Assembly (NCBI GenBank): GCA_963678075.2
Contig: CAXXPK010000007.1
Span: 372,001 to 436,000, forward strand
Direction of reading: 5' to 3'
DNA: 64,000 nucleotides
Origin: Oleispirillum sp963678075
GTDB taxonomy: Bacteria > Pseudomonadota > Alphaproteobacteria > Rhodospirillales > Rhodospirillaceae
The notes beneath the pieces were generated by a model. That model was not told the origin of the DNA and did no database searches. It worked only from the letters and a program-made list of their open reading frames with translations. Numbering within the stretch: position 1 is the stretch's first letter; the number at the start of each line of letters is the position of its first letter. This document shows positions 51,505 to 60,887 of this stretch, one piece after another. The position numbers and the translations under genes are program-made.

Positions 51505-51915
51505 TTACTTCAGCATGTCCACGGTCTTCGAGATCATTTGCCTGCTCAATTGCATGGCGTTCAAGTTGGCCTCGTAGCCGCGCTGAGCCTCGCGCATATC
51601 CATCATTTCGATCAACGGATTGACGTTGGGCAGTTGGACATGACCGTCCGCGCCCGCCGCCGGGTGCGCCGGATCGTAGCGTTTTTCGAATTCCTTGGTA
51701 TCCGTCGATATCCTGTTCACTTTAACCATGTCGGCACCAACCTCGCGATTCAGCTCGCTTTTAAAGGACAACGTCTTGCGGCGGTAGGGCGCCTCGCCCG
51801 GCTTGGTCCCCACCGAGTCGGCGTTGGCGATGTTTTCGGAAACCACGCGCAACCGCGTCGCCTGGGCCTTCATCCCCGACGTCGAAACCTGCGTGCTGAC
51901 CATCAAGTCATCCAT
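51505..51915 (-). CDS. flgC: Flagellar rod protein FlgC
   Basis: 136 residues. Proximal rod component. N-terminal STSGMKAQATRLRVVSENIA with ANADSVG and C-terminal MMDMREAQRGYEANLNAMQL, the usual rod/hook motifs. Confidence 0.95.
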   Translation of the reverse strand: MDDLMVSTQVSTSGMKAQATRLRVVSENIANADSVGTKPGEAPYRRKTLSFKSELNREVGADMVKVNRISTDTKEFEKRYDPAHPAAGADGHVQLPNVNPLIEMMDMREAQRGYEANLNAMQLSRQMISKTVDMLK

Positions 51916-51941
51916 CGTCCCGCTCCTTCACGCCGCGCCGA

Positions 51942-52364
51942 TCACGAACCACCGCGCCCCAGCGCGGTGCGGATCAGGGCGATGTTCTTCATCACCAGAT
52001 TGGAAGCCAACTCGTACTGCATCCGATTGCTCGCCGCCTTTTGCATCTGTTCCTCGACATCCACCCCATTCTTATCCAGGGTATATTCATAGGGACGGCG
52101 CACCGTCTCGACGCGATAGGGACCACCGGTCGGCTGGCTGCCGCTCAGGTGTTTGGGGTCGGCACGAACCACCGCGACCGACTGGCTGTCCTTGGCCAGG
52201 GTGCGCGACAGCGTGCTTTTAAAATCGATCGGCTTGACGTCCTTCGCGGCATAGCCAGGCGTATTGGCATTGGCCAGATTCTGCGACACCACTTTTTGCC
52301 GCTGCGCCAACCAATCCATGCGCTCTTGCGCGATCTGGAAAAACATCAGGTTCTGAAGGTCCAT
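51942..52364 (-). CDS. flgB: Flagellar rod protein FlgB
   Basis: 140 residues. Proximal rod component, first gene of the flgB-flgC-fliE-fliQ-fliR-flhB run. Motif RQKVVSQNLANANTPGYAAK plus VDVEEQMQKAASNRMQYELA. The 167-bp gap to the divergent FlhB-like gene should hold promoters for both sides; I could not assign them. Confidence 0.94.
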   Translation of the reverse strand: MDLQNLMFFQIAQERMDWLAQRQKVVSQNLANANTPGYAAKDVKPIDFKSTLSRTLAKDSQSVAVVRADPKHLSGSQPTGGPYRVETVRRPYEYTLDKNGVDVEEQMQKAASNRMQYELASNLVMKNIALIRTALGRGGS

Positions 52365-52531
52365 GGGACGACCGCCTCCGCCTTTTACGGAATCGTTCGC
52401 GCGAGCGATCCAACTCCGATGCAGGATCAGTATCCCCCATCCCCTTTAACAATCGGTAAAAGCGGATTGCCTTGCGTCATTAAGGGGGTGTTTAAGGGGT
52501 GGGGAGATACTGAAGGCTCGATTCGGCCGCA

Positions 52532-52895
52532 ATGACCCCCCGGTGCATGATGCCCGACCACGACCCGAAGCCCCGCACGGCGAAGACCGACGCCCCCGCC
52601 CACGACATGGAGCAGGTGGCGATCGCCCTGCACTACGACCAGGCGGCGGATGCCGCGCCAAGGATTGTCGCTGCGGGCCATGGGGCCATCGCCGAACACA
52701 ATCCTGGCGCCGGCCTTCGCCAACGGCGTCAAGGTGCGCGAGGACGCCGATCTGGCGGAAATCCTGGCCGCGGTCGAAGTCGATACCGAAATCCCGCTGG
52801 AGGCATTCACCGCCGTCGCCGAGATTCTCGCCTACGTCTATCGCTCCAACGGCAGACCGATCGCGGCCGCCCAGGGTCCGGAGGCAACGCCATGA
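52532..52895 (+). pseudogene. FlhB C-terminal-domain homologue (FlhX/EscU-type), frameshifted
   Basis: Small cytoplasmic homologue of the FlhB switch domain. First frame: QVAIALHYDQAADAAPRIVA ending at GAIAEH near 52699. It then resumes one base out of register with ILAPAFANGVKVREDADLAE, VDTEIPLEAFTAVAEILAYV. One extra base around 52695-52701 explains it. Restored length would be about 120 residues. Its stop overlaps the next gene's ATG, so the fault also affects coupling. Confidence 0.8.
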
Positions 52896-53191
52896 CCGCC
52901 ACCCCCTATTCCGACATGATGATCCGCATCCAGAACCTGCGCCGCCGCATCGACGAGGCCAATCGCGCGCTGGTCCGCGGCGACGTGCTCAGCCTCTCCC
53001 GATTCCCGGAGGAGATCGCCTCCCTGTACGTCCTGGCCGGCCGCCTGCCTGGCGACAAGCGGCGGCAAGCCGCCTTCGCGCTGCATGCCCTTGACGCGGA
53101 ACTTACCTCCTATACAAGAATTCCGACCACCCGTCGGCGCGCCGACGCCCAGTCCCGTCATTTCGAGGGAGTCTTCGCCCGTGACCGCTGA
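52892..53191 (+). CDS. Small hypothetical protein of the fliO-fliP operon
   Basis: 99 residues, helical, charged (SDMMIRIQNLRRRIDEANRA, LPGDKRRQAAFALHALDAEL). No recognised domain. ATGA overlap with the gene before and a GTG overlap with fliO after, so it is translated with flagellar genes; a flagellar role is inferred from context only. Confidence 0.6.
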   Translation: MTATPYSDMMIRIQNLRRRIDEANRALVRGDVLSLSRFPEEIASLYVLAGRLPGDKRRQAAFALHALDAELTSYTRIPTTRRRADAQSRHFEGVFARDR

Positions 53192-53588
53192 GTCGATGAT
53201 CGACGGCGCGACGTTGGGACGGCTGATCGCCGTCCTGTCGCTGGTCGTCGGCCTGATTCTGCTGGCCACCTGGCTGGTGCGGCGGGCGGGGTTCGGCTCT
53301 GGCGTGACGCGCGGCACCGCCAAAACGCGCCGCCTGTCGATCCTGGAAATCCGCCCGATCGACGCGCAACGCCGCCTGATTCTGGTCAGCCGTGACGGCG
53401 TCGAACACCTGCTGCTGATCGGCGGCTCCCGCGACCTCGTCGTCGAGACCGCGATTGCCCCGCCCGAAGACATCGATGACCCGCTGGAGCGGGTACGCTT
53501 CCGCGATGTCATCCCCGGCGGCGGCAAGATCGGCGCCCACATCCTGCGCCCCGGCCACCGCATCGACGAGCCGGGAGACCCCGCATGA
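53181..53588 (+). CDS. fliO: Flagellar biosynthesis protein FliO
   Basis: 135 residues from GTG 53181. One N-terminal membrane helix (LIAVLSLVVGLILLATWLVR) and a short cytoplasmic beta domain (RRLSILEIRPIDAQRRLILV, EHLLLIGGSRDLVVET), the FliO pattern. Helps assemble FliP. The stop overlaps the fliP ATG. Confidence 0.9.
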   Translation: MTAESMIDGATLGRLIAVLSLVVGLILLATWLVRRAGFGSGVTRGTAKTRRLSILEIRPIDAQRRLILVSRDGVEHLLLIGGSRDLVVETAIAPPEDIDDPLERVRFRDVIPGGGKIGAHILRPGHRIDEPGDPA

Positions 53589-54334
53589 TCCGCCGCGTTC
53601 TGGCCATTTCCCTGCCGCTTGCCCTGATCCTGTTGCTGGGCGCAGCCGATACCGCCGCCGCGCAATCGGTGTCGATCAACCTGGGCGGCGACGGCGGCGG
53701 CAGCACCTCCGCCCGCGTCATCCAGCTGTTCCTGCTGATCACCGTGTTGAGCCTGGCGCCCGGCATCCTCTTGATGGTGACCTCGTTCACCCGCATCGCG
53801 GTGGTGCTGTCGATGCTGCGTCAGGCGATCGGCACCAACACCACGCCGCCCAACATGGTGCTGTTGTCGTTGGCGATGTTCCTGACCTTCTTCGTGATGA
53901 CCCCGACCATCGAACGGTCGTGGGAACAGGGGGTGCGCCCCCTGATCAATGAAGAGATTTCCGAAGGCGAGGCCCTGGAACGCGCCGCCAAGCCGTTTCA
54001 CGACTTCATGATGAAGAACGTCGGCGAGCGCGATCTATCGCTGTTCGTCGATATGGCCAAGGTGCCGGAAGGCACCGAACCCGACGCCATGCCCTTCCAG
54101 GCGCTGATTCCCGCCTTCATGATCAGCGAACTGCGCCGCGCCTTCGAAATCGGCTTTCTGCTTTACCTGCCGTTCATCATCATCGACATGGTGGTAGCCT
54201 CGATCCTGATGTCGATGGGCATGATGATGCTGCCGCCGGTGATGCTGGCGTTGCCGTTCAAACTGATCTTCTTCGTGCTGATCGACGGCTGGTACCTGAT
54301 CGCCGGATCCCTGGTGCAAAGCTTCGCGCCATAG
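53585..54334 (+). CDS. fliP: Flagellar export protein FliP
   Basis: 249 residues. Cleavable signal peptide (LPLALILLLGAADTAAAQS), then ITVLSLAPGILLMVTSFTRI, SMLRQAIGTNTTPPNMVLLS, LIPAFMISELRRAFEIGFLL and SMGMMMLPPVMLALPFKLIF, the strongly conserved FliP core. Forms the export gate with FliQ and FliR. Confidence 0.96.
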   Translation: MIRRVLAISLPLALILLLGAADTAAAQSVSINLGGDGGGSTSARVIQLFLLITVLSLAPGILLMVTSFTRIAVVLSMLRQAIGTNTTPPNMVLLSLAMFLTFFVMTPTIERSWEQGVRPLINEEISEGEALERAAKPFHDFMMKNVGERDLSLFVDMAKVPEGTEPDAMPFQALIPAFMISELRRAFEIGFLLYLPFIIIDMVVASILMSMGMMMLPPVMLALPFKLIFFVLIDGWYLIAGSLVQSFAP

Positions 54335-54354
54335 AAACCGAAACCGTCCCGTGA

Positions 54355-54386
54355 AAAAGGCCGGGATTTCTCCCGGCCTTTTTCCT
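54355..54386. terminator. Bidirectional terminator between fliP and the binding-protein gene
   Basis: Perfect hairpin AAAAAGGCCGGG / CCCGGCCTTTTT with a six-base loop; T-runs on both strands fit termination of the two convergent units. Confidence 0.9.
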
Positions 54387-54403
54387 TGCCCGCCGTGCCG
54401 TCC

Positions 54404-55506
54404 CTACGGCGCCACGTCGTAGGCGCCGTCCTTCCAGCGATAGACGACGAGGCCCGGCACCTTAAGGTCGCCCTTGGCATTGAAGGACAGCGGCCCGATC
54501 ACGGTGTCGAAGCGGCCCGTCGCCATGGCGTCCCGCAACGGCTGGTATTTCACGCTGTTCGCCTGCGTCGCCGCCTGTTCGAACAGCTGCATCGCGGCAT
54601 AGGCGTAAAGCACGTAGCCCTCGGGCTCGATCGACTTCTTGCGGAAGGCTTCCACCACCGGCGCGGCGGAGACGATCTTGCGCGGGTCGGGCGAAAAGGT
54701 GAACATCACGGTGTTGGCGGCCGCGCCGGCGATACTGGCCAGTTCGGAATTGGTCATGGTGTCGCCCCCCCCATCACCAGAAGGGTCAACCCCGCCTGCT
54801 TCGCCTGACGAACGATCAGTCCGACCTCGGTATGATAGCCGCCATAGGCCATCACCTTGACCCCCCCCGCCGCCTTCAGCTTGGTGATCAGGCTGGAATA
54901 ATCGCGTTCCCCAGCGGTAATCGACTCCTCAAGAACCGGGGTGATGCCCTTCGCCAGCATCGCCTTCGCCATTTCCCCAGCCAACCCCCTGCCGTAGGCG
55001 CTTTTGTCGTCGATCACCGCGATCTTGTCCTTGGCAAAATGCCGGGCGATGTAGTCGCCCGCCACCCGGCCCTGCTGATCGTCGCGGCCCATGATGCGGA
55101 AGATGTTCTTCAGCCCGCGTTCGGTCACCTGGGGGTTGGTGGAGACGGTGGCCATCGGAATCGCCGCCTCGTTGTAAACGTCGGAGGCCGGAATCGTCGA
55201 ACTGGAACACCAGTGTCCGTGCATGAAGACAATGCCGCTGGTCGCCATGCGGTTGGCCACCGCCACCGCCTGTTTCGGATCGCAAGCGTCGTCGCCGACC
55301 ACCAGCTTCAGCGGGTTGCCCAGAACGCCGCCACGGGCGTTGATCTCGGCGATCACGAGTTCGGCGCCCATGCGAATCTGATCTCCGGCGGAGGCATGCT
55401 GCCCGCTCATCGGGCCGGCGATGGCAACCAGGGTCTCGGCACCCGCCGGGGCCACGGCCAAGAGGGCGGCGGCGAATCCCAAGCCCCCGACTAACGACTT
55501 CTTCAT
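54404..55506 (-). pseudogene. Branched-chain amino acid-type ABC substrate-binding protein, frameshifted
   Basis: Periplasmic LivK/amide-type binding protein of about 367 codons. The first part from ATG 55506 has a signal peptide (SLVGGLGFAAALLAVAPAGA) and ETLVAIAGPMSGQHASAGDQ. It breaks at LVMGG inside a run of eight G (plus-strand C at 54765-54772). Removing one G restores DTMTNSELASIAGAAANTV, and the second part runs to YRWKDGAYDVAP. No transporter subunits are adjacent. Homopolymer length makes phase variation or sequencing error possible. Confidence 0.82.
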
Positions 55507-55570
55507 CCGGTCTCTCTTTGCAGTACGTCTTCTTATGACAACGACGCGCCGCCCCACCCGGCGCGAAGCC

Positions 55571-58500
55571 TCAGTTGATGCCGCTCAGGCCAGAGGCCTT
55601 GGTCCGAGTCTTGTACTCGCCCATGAAGGAGCGGAAATTCTCGGCCTGCTTGATCTGTTCCTCGACCGAGGCCATGTCGATCAGCCCGCTTTGGGTGCGA
55701 TTGGTCAACAGATTGAAGGCATCGAATTCCGGCGTCGCGTTCATGAACTGCAGGTAATCGCGGCGCAGTTGCACGATCTCGCGGCGCTGATCGGACAGGC
55801 GTAGCGCGGTCACCCATTGCAAAACGCGCTGGCGCATCGCGGGCGATATCTGACTGCCCGGTTCCGGCGGACGCACGGTACGGGACAGCGCCTCGGCCGC
55901 CCCCACCCAGTTCTGGCGCCGCCACTGGATTTCCGCCTTCAACAGGCTGGCGTCGTCGCTGGTATCGGTCGCGATCGTCTGCAAGGCCTTGTCCGCCTGA
56001 TCAAGGTCGGCCAGGGCGCGGGCGCGCAACTGATTGCTCTGCCGCCGCATCTCGGGCGACATCTCGGGGTTTTCGCTTTTCTTCAACGCGGCTAACGCCA
56101 GGGCGGGTTTCTTGTTGAACAGATAGACCAGGGCCAGACGCACCCCGACACGGCTTTTCTCGGCCCCCGCCAGGCGGGTTTCCACCTGGTGTTCCAGCAG
56201 TTGCGCCGCCTGATCCAAAAGATCGACCGAGACAAACCGGTCGGCAAGCTTGCGGATCATTTCATCGCCTTCGACGCCGGGCGGATTGAGTTCGCGGAAT
56301 TCCTCGAACAGGGCGATGGCGCGCACCGGCGGCATGTCGGCGGCGCGATCGTTGAGGTAAAGCTCGCGGAAGGTGGTGCGCATCAAATCGACGATGTCCT
56401 TGACCCCTTCGGTCTGCCGGAAGTACCCCGCCATCTGCTTCAACACCCACAGGCCTTCGCCATAGCGTTTCGCCGACAGCTCCATCTCGGCCAGCGTCCG
56501 CAGCAGGTTGTATTCGAAATCGTCGCCCCGCCAAGCGAAACGCAAACGGTCCAGACCGTCGATCGCCTCGTCATCGGTAATCTTGCCCATCTTGCGCATC
56601 AGGATGATGAGATCGAAGGCGGCGCGCGCCCGGAAGGGGCGGACCATCATCGTCTCGGTCTTTTTCCAATCCTCGATGGCGGTTTCCAACGCACCGGCGA
56701 CGGCATTCATCCGCCCGGTCAGATAGGCCGCCTCCGCCTGTTCAGGGATGGACGCATCCTCGCGTTTGGCGATTTCCAGGAAGGTCCGCCCCCCGACATC
56801 GTCGCCGGCATCGGCCAGGGCCTCGGCGGCGGCCAGCGCCATGCGGGTGCGCAGGTGCGGCGGATAGTCCTTCAGGATCGCGGCGGAAGTCCGCACCGTC
56901 AGCATCGCCTCGGCCTTGGCGTTCTTGTCGCCACCGGCAAGAACGGCCAACGCCCGCCAGAACTTCGCCTCGGCCGAGCCACCCAGGCTCTCGTGTCCCA
57001 GGTCCTTGACCGCATCGTCCTCGCGATGCATCAAATACTCGGCGCCGCCACGCACCGCCAGAAATTCCGGCGTGTCCTGCATCGACGGCAGTTCCTTGGA
57101 AATCACATTCAACACGCCCAGCGCCTCGGCCCCCAGGCCCTGCGCGAAGTAAAACCGCGCCAAGTCCATGCGCGCCGCAGAACGGCGGTCGTCGGGGGCG
57201 GAAATCACGGCGTTGAGAAGACGGCGACGATCATCGACATACGTTTCCTCGCCACCCCGGATCCAGGTTTTCATGTCGAAGGACCTGGACGTCGGCTTCC
57301 TGGCGGAGTCATCGACCATGGCCACCGACGACGACGCCTGTCCCGACAGGCGCATGCCGCCCTTGCGGGTGATTTCGATGCCATTGCGGCTGGACGCGAC
57401 CTCGACGTCATCGGCGCGCGGCAGCACCACCACGCCCTGCGCGGTAACCGGCAACACGGCATCGACGACACGACGTTCCGGCGCGATGCCGTAGCCCAGG
57501 GGGATCACCGGTACCACCCACAAGGACTCCCCGGTTTCCGGATCGACCAGGGGGATCGGCACGCCGCCTTCGTTCATCGGCAGGAACAGGCGCGACTCGC
57601 CCGCCGCCTTCAGTTGCGGCAGCACGTCGATGGGACGCACCGGACGCATCGGTTGCCGCATGAAATCGACGATCCACAACAGACCTTCGCGGCGCAGGCT
57701 GGGGTTGTAATCCGGCTGCACCACCAGACGCACCACCGTGGCACGGCCATTGGGAAACTGTTCGATGTCGTCGATCACGCCTTTGCCCATGCGACGCATC
57801 AGGGTCAGATCGACAGAATACGGCCGGTCGAAGACAATCCAGACGTACCCCGCCTGACGGAAAACCGCCGCGCCGGTCGGCTGATCCCACGAAAAACTCA
57901 AGCTGACGACGCGTCCGGCGGCGGCCTCCGGCGGCGGCACCGCGACGGTTTCGACGGCCGTGGTGGGAACCGCGGCGGGCCTCGGCGGCTCGGATTTCGC
58001 GGGCTTCGCGGATTCAGGACGGGACGACGTGGCGGCGGCGGTTTGCGGCTTGTCCGCCATGGCGTCCGTCAGCAGGTCGATGACGATGCCGCCCTTCCCG
58101 ACGCGGAAGGACTTGGGCGCCGTCGCCGCTGGCAAGGAGACCACCAGCGGATTGCGGTCATCCTCGCGCACCCCCTTCAGCGCGTCGGGAAGGGCGGCGC
58201 GCAGGCGCGGCAGATCGATGCGGCCCGGCGACTCGAAACGGACGAAGGCACGCCCGTCCTCGAAGGCGGTCTTGTAGCCGGTGACGCGCGGCCAGTCGAA
58301 GACCAACCGGGTGTAGCCGGAATGGGCCCCGACCCGCACCGGAATCACCCCGGCCGGAGCGATCGCGGCGTCGGAAGCGGCGGACGCGACCGCCTTCGGC
58401 TCGAGCAGATCCAGAACCACCGAGGACCCGAAATCCTGCGCCTTCAGGGTATAGCGTCCACGCAGATCAAAGACGATGCGGCGATTGCCATCCTCGCGGC

Positions 58501-58756
58501 GCGCGGCGCGCAGATGGTTGGGTAACCGCGCCACCAACACCGCCGGATCGGCCTCCACGGCGCGATCGAAGCCGACGATTAGGCGTTTGCTGTCGATGCG
58601 CGCGGTATGGCGAACCGGTTGCGTCCACTCAAAAACCAACCGCCCGAAGCCTTCATGAATGCCTGCGCGCATTTCGACGCTCTGCGCGACCGCCACCCCC
58701 GCGACAAACCATGCCGACACCGCCAGCAGCGCCCCCAACCGGACCAACCGCCTCAT
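55571..58756 (-). CDS. Large exported protein with AMIN-like and TPR-like repeats
   Basis: 1061 residues from ATG 58756, which overlaps the upstream MotB-like gene's stop. Signal peptide (RLGALLAVSAWFVAGVAVAQ). The N-terminal ~450 residues hold AMIN-like beta repeats: VEMRAGIHEGFGRLVFEW and VIPVRVGAHSGYTRLVFDWP are clearly related, and VVSLSFSWDQPTGAAVFRQA begins a weaker third. The C-terminal ~550 residues form a helical solenoid of TPR type (LADLDQADKALQTIATDTSD, KAEIQWRRQNWVGAAEALSR). Periplasmic peptidoglycan- or motor-associated scaffold inferred. No named family recognised. Confidence 0.75.
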   Translation of the reverse strand: MRRLVRLGALLAVSAWFVAGVAVAQSVEMRAGIHEGFGRLVFEWTQPVRHTARIDSKRLIVGFDRAVEADPAVLVARLPNHLRAARREDGNRRIVFDLRGRYTLKAQDFGSSVVLDLLEPKAVASAASDAAIAPAGVIPVRVGAHSGYTRLVFDWPRVTGYKTAFEDGRAFVRFESPGRIDLPRLRAALPDALKGVREDDRNPLVVSLPAATAPKSFRVGKGGIVIDLLTDAMADKPQTAAATSSRPESAKPAKSEPPRPAAVPTTAVETVAVPPPEAAAGRVVSLSFSWDQPTGAAVFRQAGYVWIVFDRPYSVDLTLMRRMGKGVIDDIEQFPNGRATVVRLVVQPDYNPSLRREGLLWIVDFMRQPMRPVRPIDVLPQLKAAGESRLFLPMNEGGVPIPLVDPETGESLWVVPVIPLGYGIAPERRVVDAVLPVTAQGVVVLPRADDVEVASSRNGIEITRKGGMRLSGQASSSVAMVDDSARKPTSRSFDMKTWIRGGEETYVDDRRRLLNAVISAPDDRRSAARMDLARFYFAQGLGAEALGVLNVISKELPSMQDTPEFLAVRGGAEYLMHREDDAVKDLGHESLGGSAEAKFWRALAVLAGGDKNAKAEAMLTVRTSAAILKDYPPHLRTRMALAAAEALADAGDDVGGRTFLEIAKREDASIPEQAEAAYLTGRMNAVAGALETAIEDWKKTETMMVRPFRARAAFDLIILMRKMGKITDDEAIDGLDRLRFAWRGDDFEYNLLRTLAEMELSAKRYGEGLWVLKQMAGYFRQTEGVKDIVDLMRTTFRELYLNDRAADMPPVRAIALFEEFRELNPPGVEGDEMIRKLADRFVSVDLLDQAAQLLEHQVETRLAGAEKSRVGVRLALVYLFNKKPALALAALKKSENPEMSPEMRRQSNQLRARALADLDQADKALQTIATDTSDDASLLKAEIQWRRQNWVGAAEALSRTVRPPEPGSQISPAMRQRVLQWVTALRLSDQRREIVQLRRDYLQFMNATPEFDAFNLLTNRTQSGLIDMASVEEQIKQAENFRSFMGEYKTRTKASGLSGIN

Positions 58757-59496
58757 GATCCCGTCCTCCAACTGGGCAGGATCACGATCTCGATGCGGCG
58801 GGCCAGGGCCAACCGGTCGGCGGGCGGCAGATCGGGTAGATCGGCGAAATGCCCGTCCGCCATGCCGTAAATGCGAATCGGCTGACTGACGCCGACGCTT
58901 TTCAGGTAATTGGCGATGGCCCCGGCCCGCGCCAACGAAAATTCCCAGTTCGAGGCATAGGCGGAGCCTCCCTCGAGCATCGGCGAGGTATGGGCGGCCA
59001 CCGCGATCTGGTTGGTCAGCCCGTTCAGCACCTCGCCGATCGAGGACATCACCGGTTTCGCGGCGGGCGCGATCACGGTGCCGCCATCCGCGAACAGGGC
59101 GTCGGCGGGCAGCGACAGCACCAGCCGATCATCCAGCAGCCGCACCGCCGCGGCCTTAAGCTGCGGGGTGTCGGCGACCACGGCCTCGAACAGACTGGCC
59201 AGATAGGGTAACCCGGCGGCATCACGCGGCGCGACATGCGCGATATTCTTCAATGCCGAACCGCTGCGCGCCGGATCGTCGATGGTCGGGTTGAGGCTGC
59301 GGCTTAACGCGTCCACCACGTCCTGCCAGCGATCGTCCTTGACCCCCGACATAGCGAACAGCAGCACGAAAAAGGTCAGCATCAACGAAACTAGATCGGC
59401 GAAGGTCAGCATCCAGACATTCGATGAAGTCGGCGGCAGCGGCGGCGCGTCGAGGACGCCACCTTCCCATGCGATCAAGGCACGCGGATCGGTCAT
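58753..59496 (-). CDS. OmpA/MotB-family protein, first of a pair
   Basis: 247 residues. A single membrane helix SSNVWMLTFADLVSLMLTFF carries Asp34, matching the proton-path Asp of MotB. Beyond a linker, a peptidoglycan-binding OmpA domain: GGTVIAPAAKPVMSSIGEVL, VAAHTSPM, NWEFSLARAGAIANYLKSVG. The start overlaps the gene before and the stop overlaps the 1061-residue gene. MotB-like stator or stator-related protein; no MotA is in the window. Confidence 0.82.
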   Translation of the reverse strand: MTDPRALIAWEGGVLDAPPLPPTSSNVWMLTFADLVSLMLTFFVLLFAMSGVKDDRWQDVVDALSRSLNPTIDDPARSGSALKNIAHVAPRDAAGLPYLASLFEAVVADTPQLKAAAVRLLDDRLVLSLPADALFADGGTVIAPAAKPVMSSIGEVLNGLTNQIAVAAHTSPMLEGGSAYASNWEFSLARAGAIANYLKSVGVSQPIRIYGMADGHFADLPDLPPADRLALARRIEIVILPSWRTGS

Positions 59497-60210
59497 CGCG
59501 CCCCCCGCGGGACAGCGTCGTCCGACCGCGCCTCGAAAGATCGGTCTTCCTCCGTGACAACACGAAAGACGAAGCGCGCCTGCGTCGGATCGGATTCCTC
59601 GATCGCCACCACCACCGCCTGACGCGGCGCCCCTTCCTCGACAAAGGCCCGCGCGATCACCCCGGCACGGCGCATCGCCCGATCTTCCGACACCAGCAGA
59701 CGCTCCACCGCGCCAATCCCGAAGACCGCCTCCGTCTCATAGCGCAGTCCGGGCGGCGGCGACGACAGCGAAGACACCAGTTGCGCAATGGCCCGGCGCT
59801 GCGCCGGGCGCAGGGTCTCGGTATCATGTTCGAACAGGGAATCGACGTGGAAGCGCAGTTCCATCAGACGTCCGGGATACACGATGGTAACCCGCGCGGC
59901 GGGAATGGCGGTTTCATAAACGTCCGCGACACGGCTCATGAACGCCGATAGCGAAACGAAGCCCCCCAGATCCGAGGCGAAGCTTTGCGCCTCGCGGGAC
60001 GCTTTGGCGGTGGCGAACCGCGAAGTAACGCGATCCGAGAATTTCGCGGCTTTTCGCGTTCTCTCCATTGGAAATCGCCACCAGAAGAATGAAAAACGCC
60101 AACAGCAACAGATACAGGGACAGGAACAGGGCAACGGAACCGTCACCCCGCAGCGGCGGCGCCATATCGCCCGCCAGATCCCGATATCCCGTGGTTGCGC
60201 CCGGTGTCAC
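59493..60210 (-). pseudogene. Second OmpA/MotB-like protein, frameshifted
   Basis: N-terminal frame from ATG 60210: GDGSVALFLSLYLLLLAFFI then LLVAISNGE, a membrane helix without the motor Asp. The frame is lost in a GA repeat at about 60060-60066; adding one GA restores ERTRKAAKFSDRVTSRFATA, after which the OmpA-like domain (TIVYPGRLMELRFHVDSLFE, RRAIAQLVSSL, VSEDRAMRRAGVIARAFVEE) reaches the stop at 59493. About 238 residues if repaired. Confidence 0.8.
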
Positions 60211-60261
60211 CGCATGCTCCGGATCGTGGGTTGCCGATCGATTGCCCCGGATGACCGAATG

Positions 60262-60847
60262 TCAGCCCAGACTCGCCAGAAGCGCATCGATGTCGTCCTG
60301 GCTGGCCGCGATCGCTATTCAGGACCTCCTCGATCTCGGCGCCGAACGCCGCGACCAGGGTGTTCACCCGTTCCTCGATCTGCTTCAAGGTGCCGACCAC
60401 CTTGGATATCCGCTGACCGGTCAGATCCTGGAAATTGCAGCCTTCATAAATCCGCATGGTGGCGTTGGTCAGGGCCTCGCCCGCCGCCGCATCGACCTTG
60501 GGGATTACCGCCTCGATCGCTTCCACCGCGTCCAGAATGGTGTTGGCGGCGGTTTCGGTGGACTGCACGATGGCATCCAACTCGTCGGCGGCGGGCGGCA
60601 GAAAATCGTCCTTGATCTCGTCCGGACGAATATCGGCGATTTCCTGCTTGGTCTTGCGGATGATCACCGCAAGCGCCTCAAGCTCGTTATAAACACGCAG
60701 CTCGTTCGAGCTGATCTCGCCGCTCATGGTGTCGAGGATGGCGCGAACGATTTCCACGACATCGTCCAGCGGAACGGCATTGCCCCGCGCCGCACGGATC
60801 ACATCCAGCCGTTTTTGCAGGGCGGTTTCGGCATCGTCGTGAGACAT
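60262..60847 (-). pseudogene. cheZ: Chemotaxis phosphatase CheZ, C-terminal frameshift
   Basis: CheY-P phosphatase. From ATG 60847 the four-helix domain is normal: EIVRAILDTMSGEISSNELR, LDAIVQSTETAANTILDAVE, and the active-site helix IYEGCNFQDLTGQRISKVVG. After FGAEIEEVLNS the frame slips by one base near 60312. The CheY-binding tail ASQDDIDALLASLG survives out of frame, ending at 60262, and the linker before it looks short. As written, translation runs to 60143 through unrelated sequence, so CheY binding should be lost. Confidence 0.85.
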
Positions 60848-60887
60848 CACGTTCTCCCTTGACCGGCACCTTGGCGACGCGAAAACC

